A stretch of 64,000 bases of DNA from Blastococcus sp. DSM 46786. GTDB lineage: Bacteria > Actinomycetota > Actinomycetes > Mycobacteriales > Geodermatophilaceae. This document shows positions 36,304-45,233 of this stretch, piece by piece. Positions within the stretch are counted from its first letter, which is position 1; the number at the start of each line of letters is the position of its first letter. The stretch is from assembly GCF_900109665.1 (NCBI RefSeq), contig NZ_FOAO01000014.1, forward strand, positions 80,184-144,183, given 5' to 3'. The position numbers and the translations under genes were made by a program. A model generated the notes under the pieces. It was not told the DNA's origin and ran no database searches. It was given only the letters and a program-made list of their open reading frames with translations.

Positions 36304-37375
36304 CCTCCTCGGCCAGCTGCTCGGTCTCGATCCCCTCGGCCACGACGACCGCCCCCAGCTGGTGGGCCAGGTCGGTCACCGCCTTCAGCACCGTGCGGGC
36401 GCCGTCGTCGGGCAGCTCCTGCACCAGCCCCTTGTCCAGCTTGACCACCTCGGGCCGGACCGCGGCCAGCAGCGACAGGCTGGGCCAGCCGGCGCCGACG
36501 TCGTCGAGCGCGACCCGCCAGCCCAGCGATCGGTAGTGCTCGAGCACCGACACCAGGTGCCCGCGGTCGGCGATCGCGTGGGACTCCACCACCTCGAAGA
36601 CCAGCTGGGACGGGTCGACGCCGGCGTCGTGCGCGACCCGCTCGGTGCTGGCCAGGCAGACCTGCGGCCGGTAGATGGAGGTCGGGTTGAAGTTGACGAA
36701 CAGGTCGTCCGCGCCCAGCCACGGCACCGCGCCGGCGATGGCGGACTCCCGGCCGATGCGGTCCAGCCGGTGCAGCCAGCCGGCGGACTCGGCGACGAAG
36801 AACAGGTCCCCACCCCCGACCTCCCGGCCGTCGACCAGCCCGCGCAGCAGCGCCTCGTGCGCGACGACCGAGCGGTCGGCCAGCGAGACGATCGGCTGGT
36901 AGACCGACCAGAACTCCGCCTCGGCGAGGACGCCGACCTCCACGGTCACCCCGCGCCGGGCGAGCTCGACGGCGAGCGTGGGCGCGGTGAGCAGCCGGGC
37001 GGTGAGCGCGGCGCCGTCGTCCGGCGGGTCGGTGGCCACCCGCACGGCCTCGGTCTCCGCGCCGGTCAGTTCCCGGGCCAGCTTCTGGAACAGCCGCTCC
37101 AGGCCCCGGCCGCCCCGGTCGTCGACGACGTCGACCACCTGGGGCGCCGAGTGCACGGTGAGGCCCAGCGCCTTCGCGGTGCGGGCCACGTGCGGCAGCA
37201 CGTGCCCGATCGAGGTGGCCAGCAGCGCGCGACCGGCCCGGCCGGGTACCTCCCAGTTCTGGCGGCACCCGCAGACCCCGCCGCAGATGGTTCCCACGAC
37301 GACAGGGTGACCCACCGGTCGGGGTGTGCGGGACAGGCGCGCGGCGGTATCGGAACGCTCTTCCGGGGTACTCAC
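36188..37375 (-). CDS. EAL domain cyclic di-GMP phosphodiesterase
   Basis: A 395-residue protein. The C-terminal EAL domain (from about residue 155) keeps the catalytic set: EALLR (174-178), VNFNPTS, EVVESH, LDDVGAG, KLDKGLV, VAEGIET and QGWLFGRP. It should therefore hydrolyse c-di-GMP. The N-terminal 150 residues contain a Cys cluster CGGVCGC (31-37) and may be a sensory domain, as in DICT-EAL proteins. No GGDEF domain is present. Only 46 bases separate its GTG start from the divergent TetR gene. Confidence 0.9.
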   Translation of the reverse strand: MSTPEERSDTAARLSRTPRPVGHPVVVGTICGGVCGCRQNWEVPGRAGRALLATSIGHVLPHVARTAKALGLTVHSAPQVVDVVDDRGGRGLERLFQKLARELTGAETEAVRVATDPPDDGAALTARLLTAPTLAVELARRGVTVEVGVLAEAEFWSVYQPIVSLADRSVVAHEALLRGLVDGREVGGGDLFFVAESAGWLHRLDRIGRESAIAGAVPWLGADDLFVNFNPTSIYRPQVCLASTERVAHDAGVDPSQLVFEVVESHAIADRGHLVSVLEHYRSLGWRVALDDVGAGWPSLSLLAAVRPEVVKLDKGLVQELPDDGARTVLKAVTDLAHQLGAVVVAEGIETEQLAEEVTALGADMGQGWLFGRPVRPEPPAAEREGRWQPVERTR

Positions 37376-37421
37376 AGAGGACTTCCAGCACTTTCACAAC
37401 TTGAATGTCTAAGGTTTGCCC

Positions 37422-38036
37422 ATGGCCGCTCTCCCCACCGCAGAAGCCGCCCGTCCGAGTCGCGGCGGCCGCCCGCGCGACCCCAGCCGGGACGGCGTGA
37501 TCCGCGCCGCGATCCTCCGGCTGCTCGCCGACGTGGGTTACGGCGCGCTGACCATGGACGCGGTCGCCGCGGAGGCCGGCGTCGGCAAGGCCACGATCTA
37601 CCGCCGCTGGCGCACCAAGCAGGACCTGGTCGTCGACACCATCGCCGACCTCAACCGCGACGAGGTGCACAGCCCGGACACCGGCTCCCTCGAGGGGGAC
37701 CTGCGGCAGATCATGCACAGGTTCGTCGGCGTGGTGAACGGCCCGACCGGCGCGGCCACCCTGTCCCTGCTGTCGACCATGCCCCGGCATCCGGCCCTGG
37801 CCGAGGCGTTCCGGAACGGCCCACTCACGGTGTGGAACCACACCTTCGAGCAGATGTGGGACAAGGCCGAGGCGCGCGGGGAGATCGGCCCGGCCTTTCG
37901 CCACTCGGTCGCCGCCGAGAGCATCAGCGCGCTGATCGTGCAGCGCTGGCTCCTCACCGGTCTCCCGGTCGACGAGGCCTACGCCGACGAGGTGCTGCAG
38001 ACCGTCGTCATGCCCTTGGTGCGCAGCCAGGCCTGA
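37422..38036 (+). CDS. TetR/AcrR family regulator
   Basis: A 204-residue regulator. The N-terminal helix-turn-helix is VAAEAGVGKATIYRRWRTKQDLV. The C-terminal part, with PRHPALAEAFR, resembles the AcrR/TetR_C_16-like ligand domain. ATG 37422 is preferred over TTG 37416. The short, relatively A/T-rich spacer with TCACAACTTGAATGTCTAAG upstream probably holds its operator and both divergent promoters; it may control the EAL gene. Confidence 0.87.
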   Translation: MAALPTAEAARPSRGGRPRDPSRDGVIRAAILRLLADVGYGALTMDAVAAEAGVGKATIYRRWRTKQDLVVDTIADLNRDEVHSPDTGSLEGDLRQIMHRFVGVVNGPTGAATLSLLSTMPRHPALAEAFRNGPLTVWNHTFEQMWDKAEARGEIGPAFRHSVAAESISALIVQRWLLTGLPVDEAYADEVLQTVVMPLVRSQA

Positions 38037-38042
38037 GGCCGC

Positions 38043-38531
38043 TCACCAGCCGAGGGAGCCGGGCCCGCCCTTGACGGGCCCGGCGATCTCGTCGGTGATC
38101 CACCCGCCGTAGAAGCCGCCGGGCTGCGACCGCGCCTGCTCGCCGTCGACCAGCGCCCGGTCGACCCTGCCGGGGTAGAAGGCGATCGCCGAGCGCAGGC
38201 GCTCGTAGCCGGGGGCGGGGTCCTCGTAGGACCACCCGATCTCGGCGGTCCGCCGGCCGTCGACGACGGCGTCCCAGCAGGTCGCCGCGCCCTTCCACTC
38301 GCACACCGAGCGGCCCGGCGCCCGCTCCAGCAGATCGACGGCGACGTCCTCGCGCGGGACGTAGTACACCGGCGGGTGGCTGGTCTCGCAGACCCGCACC
38401 GCCCGCCGGGTGTCGGCGAGCACCCGCCCGGCCACCTCGACGACGACGTGGCGGTCGCTCACCCGCGCCGACGGCGGGCGCGGGTAGTCCCAGACCGACT
38501 CCTGGCCCGGGCCGACCGGGTCGCGACGCAC
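38043..38531 (-). CDS. DUF427 family protein
   Basis: A 162-residue protein. ETSHPPVYYVPREDV and CEWKGAATCWDAVVDG are the conserved core of DUF427, a small beta-rich fold of uncertain function. The GTG start is at 38531, next to the end of the DUF3618 gene. It converges with TetR; a hairpin inside its last codons may terminate TetR. Confidence 0.87.
   Translation of the reverse strand: MRRDPVGPGQESVWDYPRPPSARVSDRHVVVEVAGRVLADTRRAVRVCETSHPPVYYVPREDVAVDLLERAPGRSVCEWKGAATCWDAVVDGRRTAEIGWSYEDPAPGYERLRSAIAFYPGRVDRALVDGEQARSQPGGFYGGWITDEIAGPVKGGPGSLGW
38058..38084 (+). terminator. Hairpin at TetR/DUF427 convergent ends
   Basis: GCCGGGCCCG and CGGGCCCGGC pair over 10 bases around a 7-base loop. 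It lies about 22 bases beyond the TetR stop, within the final codons of the convergent DUF427 gene. Confidence 0.5.
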
Positions 38532-38535
38532 CGGA

Positions 38536-38826
38536 TCAGCGCGTGCGGTGGCCCTTGTCGACCACGACCATGCGGCGGCCGAGCACCTGGACCTCGTCCT
38601 TGCGGCGGTGCCGGACCTTCCGGACGACGACCAGGGTCACCAGCAGGCCGACGGCGCCGACCGTGGCCTGGCCCGCCGGGGTCCCCAGGAAGCGCTGGAC
38701 GGCGTCCCGGCCCTGCGCCTTCAGGCGGGTCGGGCTGCTCCGGTAGGCGATCTGGTCCAGGGTGGCGGCCAGCGACTCGCGGGCCGCATCGATCTCGAGC
38801 TGGATCTGTCGTGGGTCGCGGGGCAC
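38536..38826 (-). CDS. DUF3618 family membrane protein
   Basis: A 96-residue protein. The N-terminal helix RDPRQIQLEIDAARESLAAT followed by LDQIAYRSSPTRLK is the DUF3618 pattern. A membrane segment (TVGAVGLLVTLVVV) follows, then a basic tail. GTG 38826 gives the common family start. DUF3618 proteins often accompany small phage-holin-like membrane proteins, which are absent here. It may be transcribed with DUF427 (4-base gap). Confidence 0.82.
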   Translation of the reverse strand: MPRDPRQIQLEIDAARESLAATLDQIAYRSSPTRLKAQGRDAVQRFLGTPAGQATVGAVGLLVTLVVVRKVRHRRKDEVQVLGRRMVVVDKGHRTR

Positions 38827-38914
38827 GGCGACAGCCTGCCAGACGTGCCGCAGGTCAGCGCGGCGACGGTCCTCCGCGGCCACCCGCCCGGGTGCTCCTA
38901 GACTCCGGGGCCAC

Positions 38915-38995
38915 GCGGGAGTGGTGTAACGGCAGCCACGCCAGACTTAGGATCTGGTGCCTTCGGGCGTGGGGGTTCGACTCCCCCCTCCCGCA
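38915..38995 (+). tRNA. tRNA-Leu (anticodon TAG)
   Basis: Acceptor arms GCGGGAG and CTCCCGC pair. The anticodon arm CCAGA-CTTAGGA-TCTGG carries TAG. A variable arm (TGCCTTCGGGCGT) and the T arm GGGGGTTCGACTCCCCC follow. The variable arm and 81-base length fit a class II leucine tRNA. CCA is not encoded. No integrase lies nearby. Confidence 0.96.
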
Positions 38996-39079
38996 CTCGC
39001 CCGAGCCGGGACCGTGCGGCGTCCCCCGACCGGGTGACGGGGAGCGCGGCGCCCGGGCGCGACCCCGCAGGCTTCCCCG

Positions 39080-39598
39080 GTGAACGCGTGGTTGCTCCGA
39101 GCGCCCTGGTGGCAGGTCGGCATCGTGATGGGGGCGCTCCTCGCGCCGTTCTCCGTGCTCGTCTTCAGGCTGGCGGGCGACCGCAGCTGGACGGCGGCCG
39201 TGCTCATGGGCGTCGGCGTGATGGTCGTCTGCGCTCCCGTCCTCGGCTTCGTCACCGCGACCACCATCCGTGACTCGATGGCGGCCGTCGAGGAGGTACC
39301 CGAGCACCAGCGCGCCGCGGTGGAACGGGCGGCCCGCCGGGGCCCGGTGCCGGAGGACGACGCCCTGCGGGAGGCCGCGCTGCACCTCGTGGAGGACCGC
39401 CTGCTCACCATCTACGCGACGCGGACCCGCGCGCTCGCGCTCCCCGCCGTCCTGGCCCTGGTCACCGGCTTCCTCGCGGTCGCGCAGTCCCCCTGGTGGT
39501 GGGTCGGGGTCGCGGTGGCTGCGGCGCTGGCCGTGCTCGTCCTCGTCGCCCCCCGGCGGCTCGAGCGCAGGGCCGAACTGCTCCACGGGGCCGGCTGA
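39080..39598 (+). CDS. Hypothetical membrane protein with two paired hydrophobic regions
   Basis: A 172-residue protein with two N-terminal and two C-terminal hydrophobic segments, joined by a central charged helix (AAVEEVPEHQRAAVERAARR). GTG 39080 starts just before the first segment. It stands alone after tRNA-Leu and converges with the next gene. No family recognised. Confidence 0.65.
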   Translation: MNAWLLRAPWWQVGIVMGALLAPFSVLVFRLAGDRSWTAAVLMGVGVMVVCAPVLGFVTATTIRDSMAAVEEVPEHQRAAVERAARRGPVPEDDALREAALHLVEDRLLTIYATRTRALALPAVLALVTGFLAVAQSPWWWVGVAVAAALAVLVLVAPRRLERRAELLHGAG

Positions 39599-39607
39599 CC
39601 GCGGCGG

Positions 39608-40561
39608 TCAGCCCAGGACGACGCGCAGCTCCAGCTCGGCCGACGGGGTGTCCGGGTCGTCGTCGTCCACGACGGCCAGCAGGTGCACCGTGTCGCCGTC
39701 GACCCCGCAGAGCGCCAGACCCTCCACCTTGTGCACGTGACCGTCCACCTCAGGGATGGGCGCGACCGCCTGCACGGTGTCGCCGTCCAGCAGCGCGATC
39801 GCGGTCGCGACCACGGGACCGTCGTCCACGGCGTTCGGGGTGTCCTCGGCGGCCGCGCTCAGCAGCACCCGGCCGTCGGGCAGGGCGACCGCGTCGGTGA
39901 TCGCGAGGCCCACGCCCTCGACCTTCCCCAGCTCGTACCGCCGGGGCCGGTCCACCCGGACGGCGGCGGGGTCCGCCCGGCCCAGGACGGCGGCGACGAG
40001 GTCCTGCAGCGGCACGTCGACGCTCGCCGAGCGGACGCCGGCCATCAGGTTCCCCCGGTTGAACCACCGCACCACGTCGCCGTGGCGGCTCGCCCCCTCC
40101 AGGTTCACGTGGTCCATCGGCAGTTCCAGCAACTCGGCCACCCGCCGGTACACCGGGCCGAGCTGCGCCGAGCGCACCACCGGCCGCCCGTCCTCGAGCC
40201 GCACCAGCACCCCGCGCATGCGCCGGGGCGAGGAGCCCGACCCCAGGAGGAGCACCGCCGGTTCCCCGTCCACCTCCGCCGGGCAGGCCACCTCCAGGTC
40301 GGGCTTGAGGTGCTTGGTGCCCTCGGCCTCCCGGAACGTGCGCAGCCCCTCGACGGGCGGGAGCACCTCGACCGCCACCACCTCGTCCGGCCGGCGCCAG
40401 GCGGCGACCGTCGAGTCGTCCTGCACGACCAGCCAGCCGTCCCCGAGCGGGGCCACGCCCGAGGCCGCGGTCACCGGGGTGCCGTCGGCGAACCACAGCG
40501 TCCGGGCGGCGTCCACGAAGACCTGCATCGCCCCGGGATGCCCCGCCCGGTGGAAGGTCAC
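39608..40561 (-). CDS. Hypothetical protein, DUF6929-like
   Basis: A 317-residue protein with many short beta strands. Conserved-looking segments are GTKHLKPDLEVAC, LLLGSGSSPRRMRG and MDHVNLEGAS, which recall the DUF6929 family; this assignment is tentative. It has no signal or membrane segment. It may be a beta-propeller-like enzyme. Start GTG 40561, or ATG 40528. Confidence 0.7.
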   Translation of the reverse strand: MTFHRAGHPGAMQVFVDAARTLWFADGTPVTAASGVAPLGDGWLVVQDDSTVAAWRRPDEVVAVEVLPPVEGLRTFREAEGTKHLKPDLEVACPAEVDGEPAVLLLGSGSSPRRMRGVLVRLEDGRPVVRSAQLGPVYRRVAELLELPMDHVNLEGASRHGDVVRWFNRGNLMAGVRSASVDVPLQDLVAAVLGRADPAAVRVDRPRRYELGKVEGVGLAITDAVALPDGRVLLSAAAEDTPNAVDDGPVVATAIALLDGDTVQAVAPIPEVDGHVHKVEGLALCGVDGDTVHLLAVVDDDDPDTPSAELELRVVLG

Positions 40562-40649
40562 GCACCGGTCAGCCCCGGTCGGTCACCCGGCCGGGTGGCG
40601 CGGGGATCCCACCCCTGCGCCGCGGCGGATCGGCAGCCGATGGGTGGTC

Positions 40650-40880
40650 ATGACCTCCAGCGCCACCTCGACCGCGACCTGGCTCCCGGCCGCCCTGGTG
40701 CGCGCCGCCGTCGTCCACCCCACCGCCGCCGTGCCCGCCCGCGGCCGGCACCGCGCCCGGGAGGCGGACGCCCCCGTCCCGGTCGGCGACGGCGAGCAGC
40801 CGGCGCGCCCCGGCCGGCACGTCGAGCCCGAGGAGCAGGACTCCCTGGCCTGGCTGGGCTTCTCGCTGCGCCGGGACTGA
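40650..40880 (+). CDS. Possible small hypothetical protein
   Basis: A 76-residue frame from ATG 40650 (MTSSATSTATWLPA) ending WLGFSLRRD. The Glu-rich stretch and final hydrophobic segment look protein-like, but there is no recognised domain and an opposite-strand frame overlaps. It converges with rdgB, ending 13 bases before its stop. Confidence 0.4.
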   Translation: MTSSATSTATWLPAALVRAAVVHPTAAVPARGRHRAREADAPVPVGDGEQPARPGRHVEPEEQDSLAWLGFSLRRD

Positions 40881-40893
40881 CCGGACGAGGGGC

Positions 40894-41505
40894 TCACCGC
40901 GGCGTCAGCACCTCGGCCAGGACCGGCACCAGCGCCGCGAACGCCTGGCCCCGGTGGCTGCGGGCGTCCTTCTCCGCCGGTTCCAGCTCCGCGGAGGTCA
41001 CCTCCAGACCGTCCGGGACGAAGACCGGGTCGTAGCCGAAGCCGTTGGTGCCCCGCTTCTCGCGCATCACCTGCCCGCGCCACTCCCGCTCCAGCACCCG
41101 CTCGGTGCCGTCGGGGGTGACCAGCGCGGCGGCGCAGACGAACGCCGCACCCCGCCGCTCGTCGGGCACGTCGGCGAGCTGGCCGAGCAGCAGCGCGGTG
41201 TTGGCGTCGTCGTCGCCGTGCCGGCCCGACCAGCGCGCCGACAGCATCCCGGGCATGCCGTTGAGCGCGTCGACCACGAGCCCGGAGTCGTCGGCCACCG
41301 CGGGCAGGCCGGTGTAACGCACCGCCTCGCGTGCCTTCAGCAGCGCATTGTCGGCGAAGGTCGCACCGGTCTCCGGCGCCTCGGGGTACTCCTCGACGTC
41401 GCGCAGGCCGACGACCTCGACACCGGGCACCGCGGACTCCAGGAGCCGCTGCAGCTCGGCGAGCTTGCCGGCGTTGCGGGTGGCCAGCAGCAGGCGGGTG
41501 CTCAT
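40894..41505 (-). CDS. rdgB: XTP/dITP diphosphatase (RdgB/HAM1)
   Basis: A 203-residue house-cleaning enzyme that hydrolyses non-canonical purine nucleoside triphosphates. [44 protein letters not shown] and SHRGQAF are the family signatures. ATG 41505 overlaps the rph stop (ATGA), the usual rph-rdgB arrangement. Confidence 0.96.
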   Translation of the reverse strand: MSTRLLLATRNAGKLAELQRLLESAVPGVEVVGLRDVEEYPEAPETGATFADNALLKAREAVRYTGLPAVADDSGLVVDALNGMPGMLSARWSGRHGDDDANTALLLGQLADVPDERRGAAFVCAAALVTPDGTERVLEREWRGQVMREKRGTNGFGYDPVFVPDGLEVTSAELEPAEKDARSHRGQAFAALVPVLAEVLTPR

Positions 41506-42257
41506 CGGCCGACCGGCTCCCGCGACAGCGCCTCGGCCTGCAGGCGGGTGAGCTCGGCGCAGCCGGCGACCGCCAGGTCGAGCAGCGCGTCGAGGGTCGG
41601 CCGGTCGAAGACCGCGCCCTCCGCGGTGCCCTGCACCTCGACGAAACCGCCGTCCCCGGTGCAGACCACGTTCATGTCGGTGCCGGCGCGCACGTCTTCC
41701 TCGTAGGCGAGGTCCAGCCGCGGCTCGCCGTCGATGACGCCGACGCTGACCGCGGCGACCGACTGCGCCAGCGGCTCGTTCTTCGCCAGCTTCCCGCGCT
41801 CGCCGAGCCACGAGACGGCGTCGGCCAGCGCGACGTAGGCACCGGTGATGGCCGCGGTCCGGGTGCCGCCGTCGGCCTGGAGGACGTCGCAGTCGATGGC
41901 GATGCTGTTCTCCCCCAGCGCCCCCAGGTCGATCGAGGCGCGCAGCGAGCGGCCGATCAGCCGGCTGATCTCGTGCGTGCGGCCGCCGATCTTGCCCCGG
42001 ACCGATTCGCGGTCGCTGCGGGTGTGCGTCGCGCGCGGCAGCATCGAGTACTCGGCGGTCACCCAGCCCAGGCCCGAGCCCTTGCGCCACCGCGGCACGC
42101 CCTCGGTGACGCTCGCCGCGCAGAGCACGCGGGTGCGGCCGAACTCGACGAGCACCGAGCCCTCGGCGTGGTCGAGCCAGTTGCGGGTGATGGTCACCGG
42201 GCGGAGCTGGTCGGCCCATCGGCCGTCGGCACGGGGCGTGGATCGAGGCTGCGTCAC
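41502..42257 (-). CDS. rph: Ribonuclease PH
   Basis: A 251-residue phosphorolytic exonuclease that trims tRNA 3' ends. [36 protein letters not shown] and [18 protein letters not shown] are RNase PH signatures. GTG 42257 gives the family start; the longer upstream frame is in the intergenic region. Coupled to rdgB. Confidence 0.96.
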   Translation of the reverse strand: MTQPRSTPRADGRWADQLRPVTITRNWLDHAEGSVLVEFGRTRVLCAASVTEGVPRWRKGSGLGWVTAEYSMLPRATHTRSDRESVRGKIGGRTHEISRLIGRSLRASIDLGALGENSIAIDCDVLQADGGTRTAAITGAYVALADAVSWLGERGKLAKNEPLAQSVAAVSVGVIDGEPRLDLAYEEDVRAGTDMNVVCTGDGGFVEVQGTAEGAVFDRPTLDALLDLAVAGCAELTRLQAEALSREPVGR

Positions 42258-42343
42258 GGGTGCCGACAGTAGTGCGCGCCCGCCGCGGCACCACGTCCAG
42301 CGGGAGGGGACGGGCGACCGGATCTCCGGCAGGATCACCGGTC

Positions 42344-42748
42344 ATGAGATCGGAGCTGCGTGCCGTCCGGACCGGCGGCGTCCCCGTCGTCGTCGACCTC
42401 ACCGACGACTGCGCCGAGTTCGTGCAGCAGGAGGGCGACGGCCTGCTGCACGTCTTCGTCCCGCACGCCACCGCCGGGCTGGCGATCCTGGAGACCGGCT
42501 CGGGCAGCGACGACGACCTCCTGGCCCAGCTCGAGGAGCTGCTGCCCCGCGACGACCGGTGGCGCCACCGGCACGGCAGCCCGGGGCACGGCCGGGACCA
42601 CGTGCTGCCGGCGTTCGTCCCGCCGCACGCGAGCGTGCCGGTGCTGGAGGGCCGGTTGATGCTGGGCACGTGGCAGCGCATCTGCCTGGTGGACACCAAC
42701 ACCGACAACCACCAGCGGCAGGTGCGCTTCTCCTTCCTGCCCGGCTGA
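42344..42748 (+). CDS. YjbQ/UPF0047 family protein
   Basis: A 134-residue protein. GDGLLHVFVPHATAGLAILE and HGSPGHGRDHVLPAF carry the conserved His of the YjbQ family, and LGTWQRICLVDTN is its C-terminal signature. Members can act as weak thiamine phosphate synthases; the true role is uncertain. ATG 42344. It is divergent from rph. Confidence 0.88.
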   Translation: MRSELRAVRTGGVPVVVDLTDDCAEFVQQEGDGLLHVFVPHATAGLAILETGSGSDDDLLAQLEELLPRDDRWRHRHGSPGHGRDHVLPAFVPPHASVPVLEGRLMLGTWQRICLVDTNTDNHQRQVRFSFLPG

Positions 42749-42793
42749 CGCCCGCGTGCGACTTCCTCCTCGGGGCACGGCAGGATGCGCGGC

Positions 42794-43282
42794 ATGACCG
42801 AGACCGACGCCGCCCCCGTCCGCCTGGCCCCCGGCGACCCGGCGCCGGACTTCACGCTGCCCGACGCCGACGGGACCCCGGTGTCGTTGTCGGCCTACCG
42901 CGGCCGGCGCGTGATCGTCTACTGCTACCCGGCCGCGCTGACCCCCGGCTGCACCACCCAGGCCGTCGACTTCACGGCGGCGGCCGGCGACCTCGCCGAG
43001 GCGGGGCTGGAGATCATCGGCATCTCCCCCGACCCGGTCGAGAAGCTCGCCCGCTTCCGCGAGAAGGAGGACCTGCGCATCACGCTGGTCTCGGACCCCG
43101 GCAAGCAGGTGATGCAGGCCTACGGCGCGTACGGCCCGAAGAAGCTGTACGGCAAGGAGGTGGTCGGCGTGATCCGCTCGACGTTCGTCATCGACGCCGA
43201 GGGCCGGGTGGAGCGCGCCTCCTACAACGTCAAGGCCACCGGGCACGTGGCCAAGCTGCGCCGCGACCTCGGGCTCGACTGA
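42794..43282 (+). CDS. bcp: Thioredoxin-dependent peroxiredoxin, Bcp type
   Basis: A 162-residue peroxiredoxin that reduces hydroperoxides. The peroxidatic Cys lies in ALTPGCTTQAVDF. The resolving Cys usually found five residues later is absent (Val-Asp-Phe here), so it probably works as a 1-Cys type. ATG 42794 is preferred over 42785 for spacing to an AGGA sequence. It lies 45 bases after yjbQ. Confidence 0.92.
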   Translation: MTETDAAPVRLAPGDPAPDFTLPDADGTPVSLSAYRGRRVIVYCYPAALTPGCTTQAVDFTAAAGDLAEAGLEIIGISPDPVEKLARFREKEDLRITLVSDPGKQVMQAYGAYGPKKLYGKEVVGVIRSTFVIDAEGRVERASYNVKATGHVAKLRRDLGLD

Positions 43283-43287
43283 CCCGG

Positions 43288-43770
43288 TCAGGCGCGCCAC
43301 GTGCCCGGCCGGGGCTGGCACTCCGGCGGGCAGGGGTAGCCCGGGTCCCAGGGGAAGCCGCCGTCCCGGTGCGCCCAGGTGAGCTGGTAGGCGGGCACGG
43401 AGAACTCGTCCGGACGCTGGTAGAAGCGGTTGGCGGTGTACAGCACCTCTCCGGGATTGGGCAGCTCCTCCACCACCAGCGGCTCGGCCCTGCCGTGGGT
43501 GATCACCTCGCCGGGCACCAGGTCCCGGCCGGCGAGCACCAGCCCGGCGACGTGGTTCAGCAGGCCGCACGCCGACTCGTGGCCGGTACCCACCACGACC
43601 AGTTCGGGGTGCCCGACCCCGAACAGGCCCACGGTGTAGCCGAACGGCGGCTCGTCGGACTCCTCGCCGCGCATCACGTACTGCACGGCGACCCGGTGGG
43701 CACGGATCGTCTGCGCCAGCCGGCTGTCCTCCTGGTCGAGCCAGGCGAGCGTCTGCGGATCGGTCGTCAT
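43288..43770 (-). CDS. DUF4262 domain protein
   Basis: A 160-residue protein. [17 protein letters not shown] and [15 protein letters not shown] match the DUF4262 pattern, and [16 protein letters not shown] is its conserved C-terminal tail. No function is established. ATG 43770. It converges with the bcp gene and is divergent from the reductase gene. Confidence 0.85.
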   Translation of the reverse strand: MTTDPQTLAWLDQEDSRLAQTIRAHRVAVQYVMRGEESDEPPFGYTVGLFGVGHPELVVVGTGHESACGLLNHVAGLVLAGRDLVPGEVITHGRAEPLVVEELPNPGEVLYTANRFYQRPDEFSVPAYQLTWAHRDGGFPWDPGYPCPPECQPRPGTWRA

Positions 43771-43921
43771 GCCGGACAGCCTGCGGCCGGCCACCGACAG
43801 CCGGTGCGCCCGCGCGGTGGTCTGTGGACGGGCACGCCCCCTGGGGACGACGCACCCCTCCGGCGATGAGTTCTCCCGGCTCGGGCGGTCCAACCGTCGT
43901 CGACCACCCAGGAGGAGCCCC

Positions 43922-44566
43922 GTGGACCAGCTGCTGAGAGTCCAGAACTTCACCGTCTCGAGGGACGGCTTCGGTGCCGGCGAGGGGCAGAGCCTGGAGC
44001 GGCCGTTCGGCCATGCCGACCCCATGGAGCTGATGGCCTGGGCCGTGGCGACCGCGAGCTTCCCGAACCGCACCGGACCCGGCGGCAGCCGCGGCCTCGA
44101 CGACTACTTCACGCGCGACTTCGCGCACGGCATCGGCGCCGAGATCATGGGCCGCAACAAGTTCGGCCCCCAGCGCGGTCCGTGGCAGGACCACGAGTGG
44201 GAGGGGTGGTGGGGCGCCGAGCCACCGTTCCACACCCCCGTGTTCGTCCTGACCCACCACCCGCGGCCGTCGTTCACGCTGTCGGACACCACGTTCCACT
44301 TCGTCGACGGCGACCCGACCACGGTCCTCGGACTGGCACGGGAGGCGGCGCAGGGCCGCGACGTCAGGCTCGGCGGCGGGGCCACCACCGTCCGGCAGTT
44401 CCTGGACGCCGACCTCGTGGACACCCTGCACGTCGCGGTGGCACCGCTGGAGCTGGGTTCCGGGACGCGGCTCTGGAGCTCACCCGACGAGCTGCTCGAC
44501 CGGTACCACCGCGACGTGGTACCCAGCCCGAGCGGGGTGGTCCACCACCTCTTCTGGCGCCGGTGA
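43922..44566 (+). CDS. Dihydrofolate reductase family protein (RibD C-terminal-like)
   Basis: A 214-residue protein with the DHFR-like fold: [23 protein letters not shown] and [23 protein letters not shown] are the usual segments of RibD-C-type reductases. It is probably an NADPH reductase, not the essential DHFR. GTG 43922 has AGGAGGAG upstream. It converges with the TetR gene. Confidence 0.88.
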   Translation: MDQLLRVQNFTVSRDGFGAGEGQSLERPFGHADPMELMAWAVATASFPNRTGPGGSRGLDDYFTRDFAHGIGAEIMGRNKFGPQRGPWQDHEWEGWWGAEPPFHTPVFVLTHHPRPSFTLSDTTFHFVDGDPTTVLGLAREAAQGRDVRLGGGATTVRQFLDADLVDTLHVAVAPLELGSGTRLWSSPDELLDRYHRDVVPSPSGVVHHLFWRR

Positions 44567-44587
44567 CCGGACCACGAGAGCCGGCCG

Positions 44588-45178
44588 TCAGCTCCCCTCG
44601 ATGCCGAGGACGCTGGTGATCAGCGCGTCGAGCACCGTCGTCGCCGCCTTGAGGTCCGGCGCCCGGGCGGCCAGCACGTCGGAGTAGAGGAAGGATTCCC
44701 CCAGCCGCACCACCGCCAGCGCGAGCAACGGCACGGGGATCTGCGGCACGAGCCCGTGGTCGTCGACGTCGCGCTGGAACAGCTCGGTGTAGGCCTCGAC
44801 CACCCGTGGCTGCACCCGGCCCTGCGGATCGGTGAGCACCCGGATCGCGGTCGCCGGTTCCTCGTCGAGCAGCCGGCGGACGGGGAGGGCGGTGCTGAGG
44901 GCGTAGCGGAAGTCCTCGCTCACGGCCAGCGAGCGCAGCCGGGTCGCCGGACCGTCCCCGGTCGGCCGGGCGTCGTGCTCGCGCTGGATGGCGGCCAGCG
45001 TGCGCCGCCCGAGGAAGGCCAGGGCGTCGCCGAGGATCGCGTCGCGGTTGCCGGCCCGGCGGAACAGCGTCGCGCGGGAGATGCCGAGCTCGGCCGCCAG
45101 GGTGCCGGTGTCCAGTCGGCGGCCGCTCATCAGCGTCCGCGCCGCGTGGCGCACGATCTCCTCGGGGGCGCCGGTCAC
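44588..45178 (-). CDS. TetR family regulator, QsdR-like
   Basis: A 196-residue regulator. LAAELGISRATLFRRAGNRDAILGDAL is the helix-turn-helix; the C-terminal domain with PVPLLALAVVRLGESFLYSD matches the QsdR-type ligand domain. GTG 45178. It lies 55 bases downstream of the LigD-type polymerase gene. QsdR controls lactone degradation in Rhodococcus; no such enzyme is adjacent here. Confidence 0.85.
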   Translation of the reverse strand: MTGAPEEIVRHAARTLMSGRRLDTGTLAAELGISRATLFRRAGNRDAILGDALAFLGRRTLAAIQREHDARPTGDGPATRLRSLAVSEDFRYALSTALPVRRLLDEEPATAIRVLTDPQGRVQPRVVEAYTELFQRDVDDHGLVPQIPVPLLALAVVRLGESFLYSDVLAARAPDLKAATTVLDALITSVLGIEGS

Positions 45179-45233
45179 GGGTGGCAGCGTAGGCCAGGAG
45201 GGTCGGGCCCCGACGCCGTCGGAACCCGCCCCG

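Noticed and set aside
40569..40820. Small minus-strand frame opposite the 76-residue hypothetical gene
   Set aside because: A Gly/Arg-rich low-complexity product; the plus-strand frame is slightly better, though itself weak.
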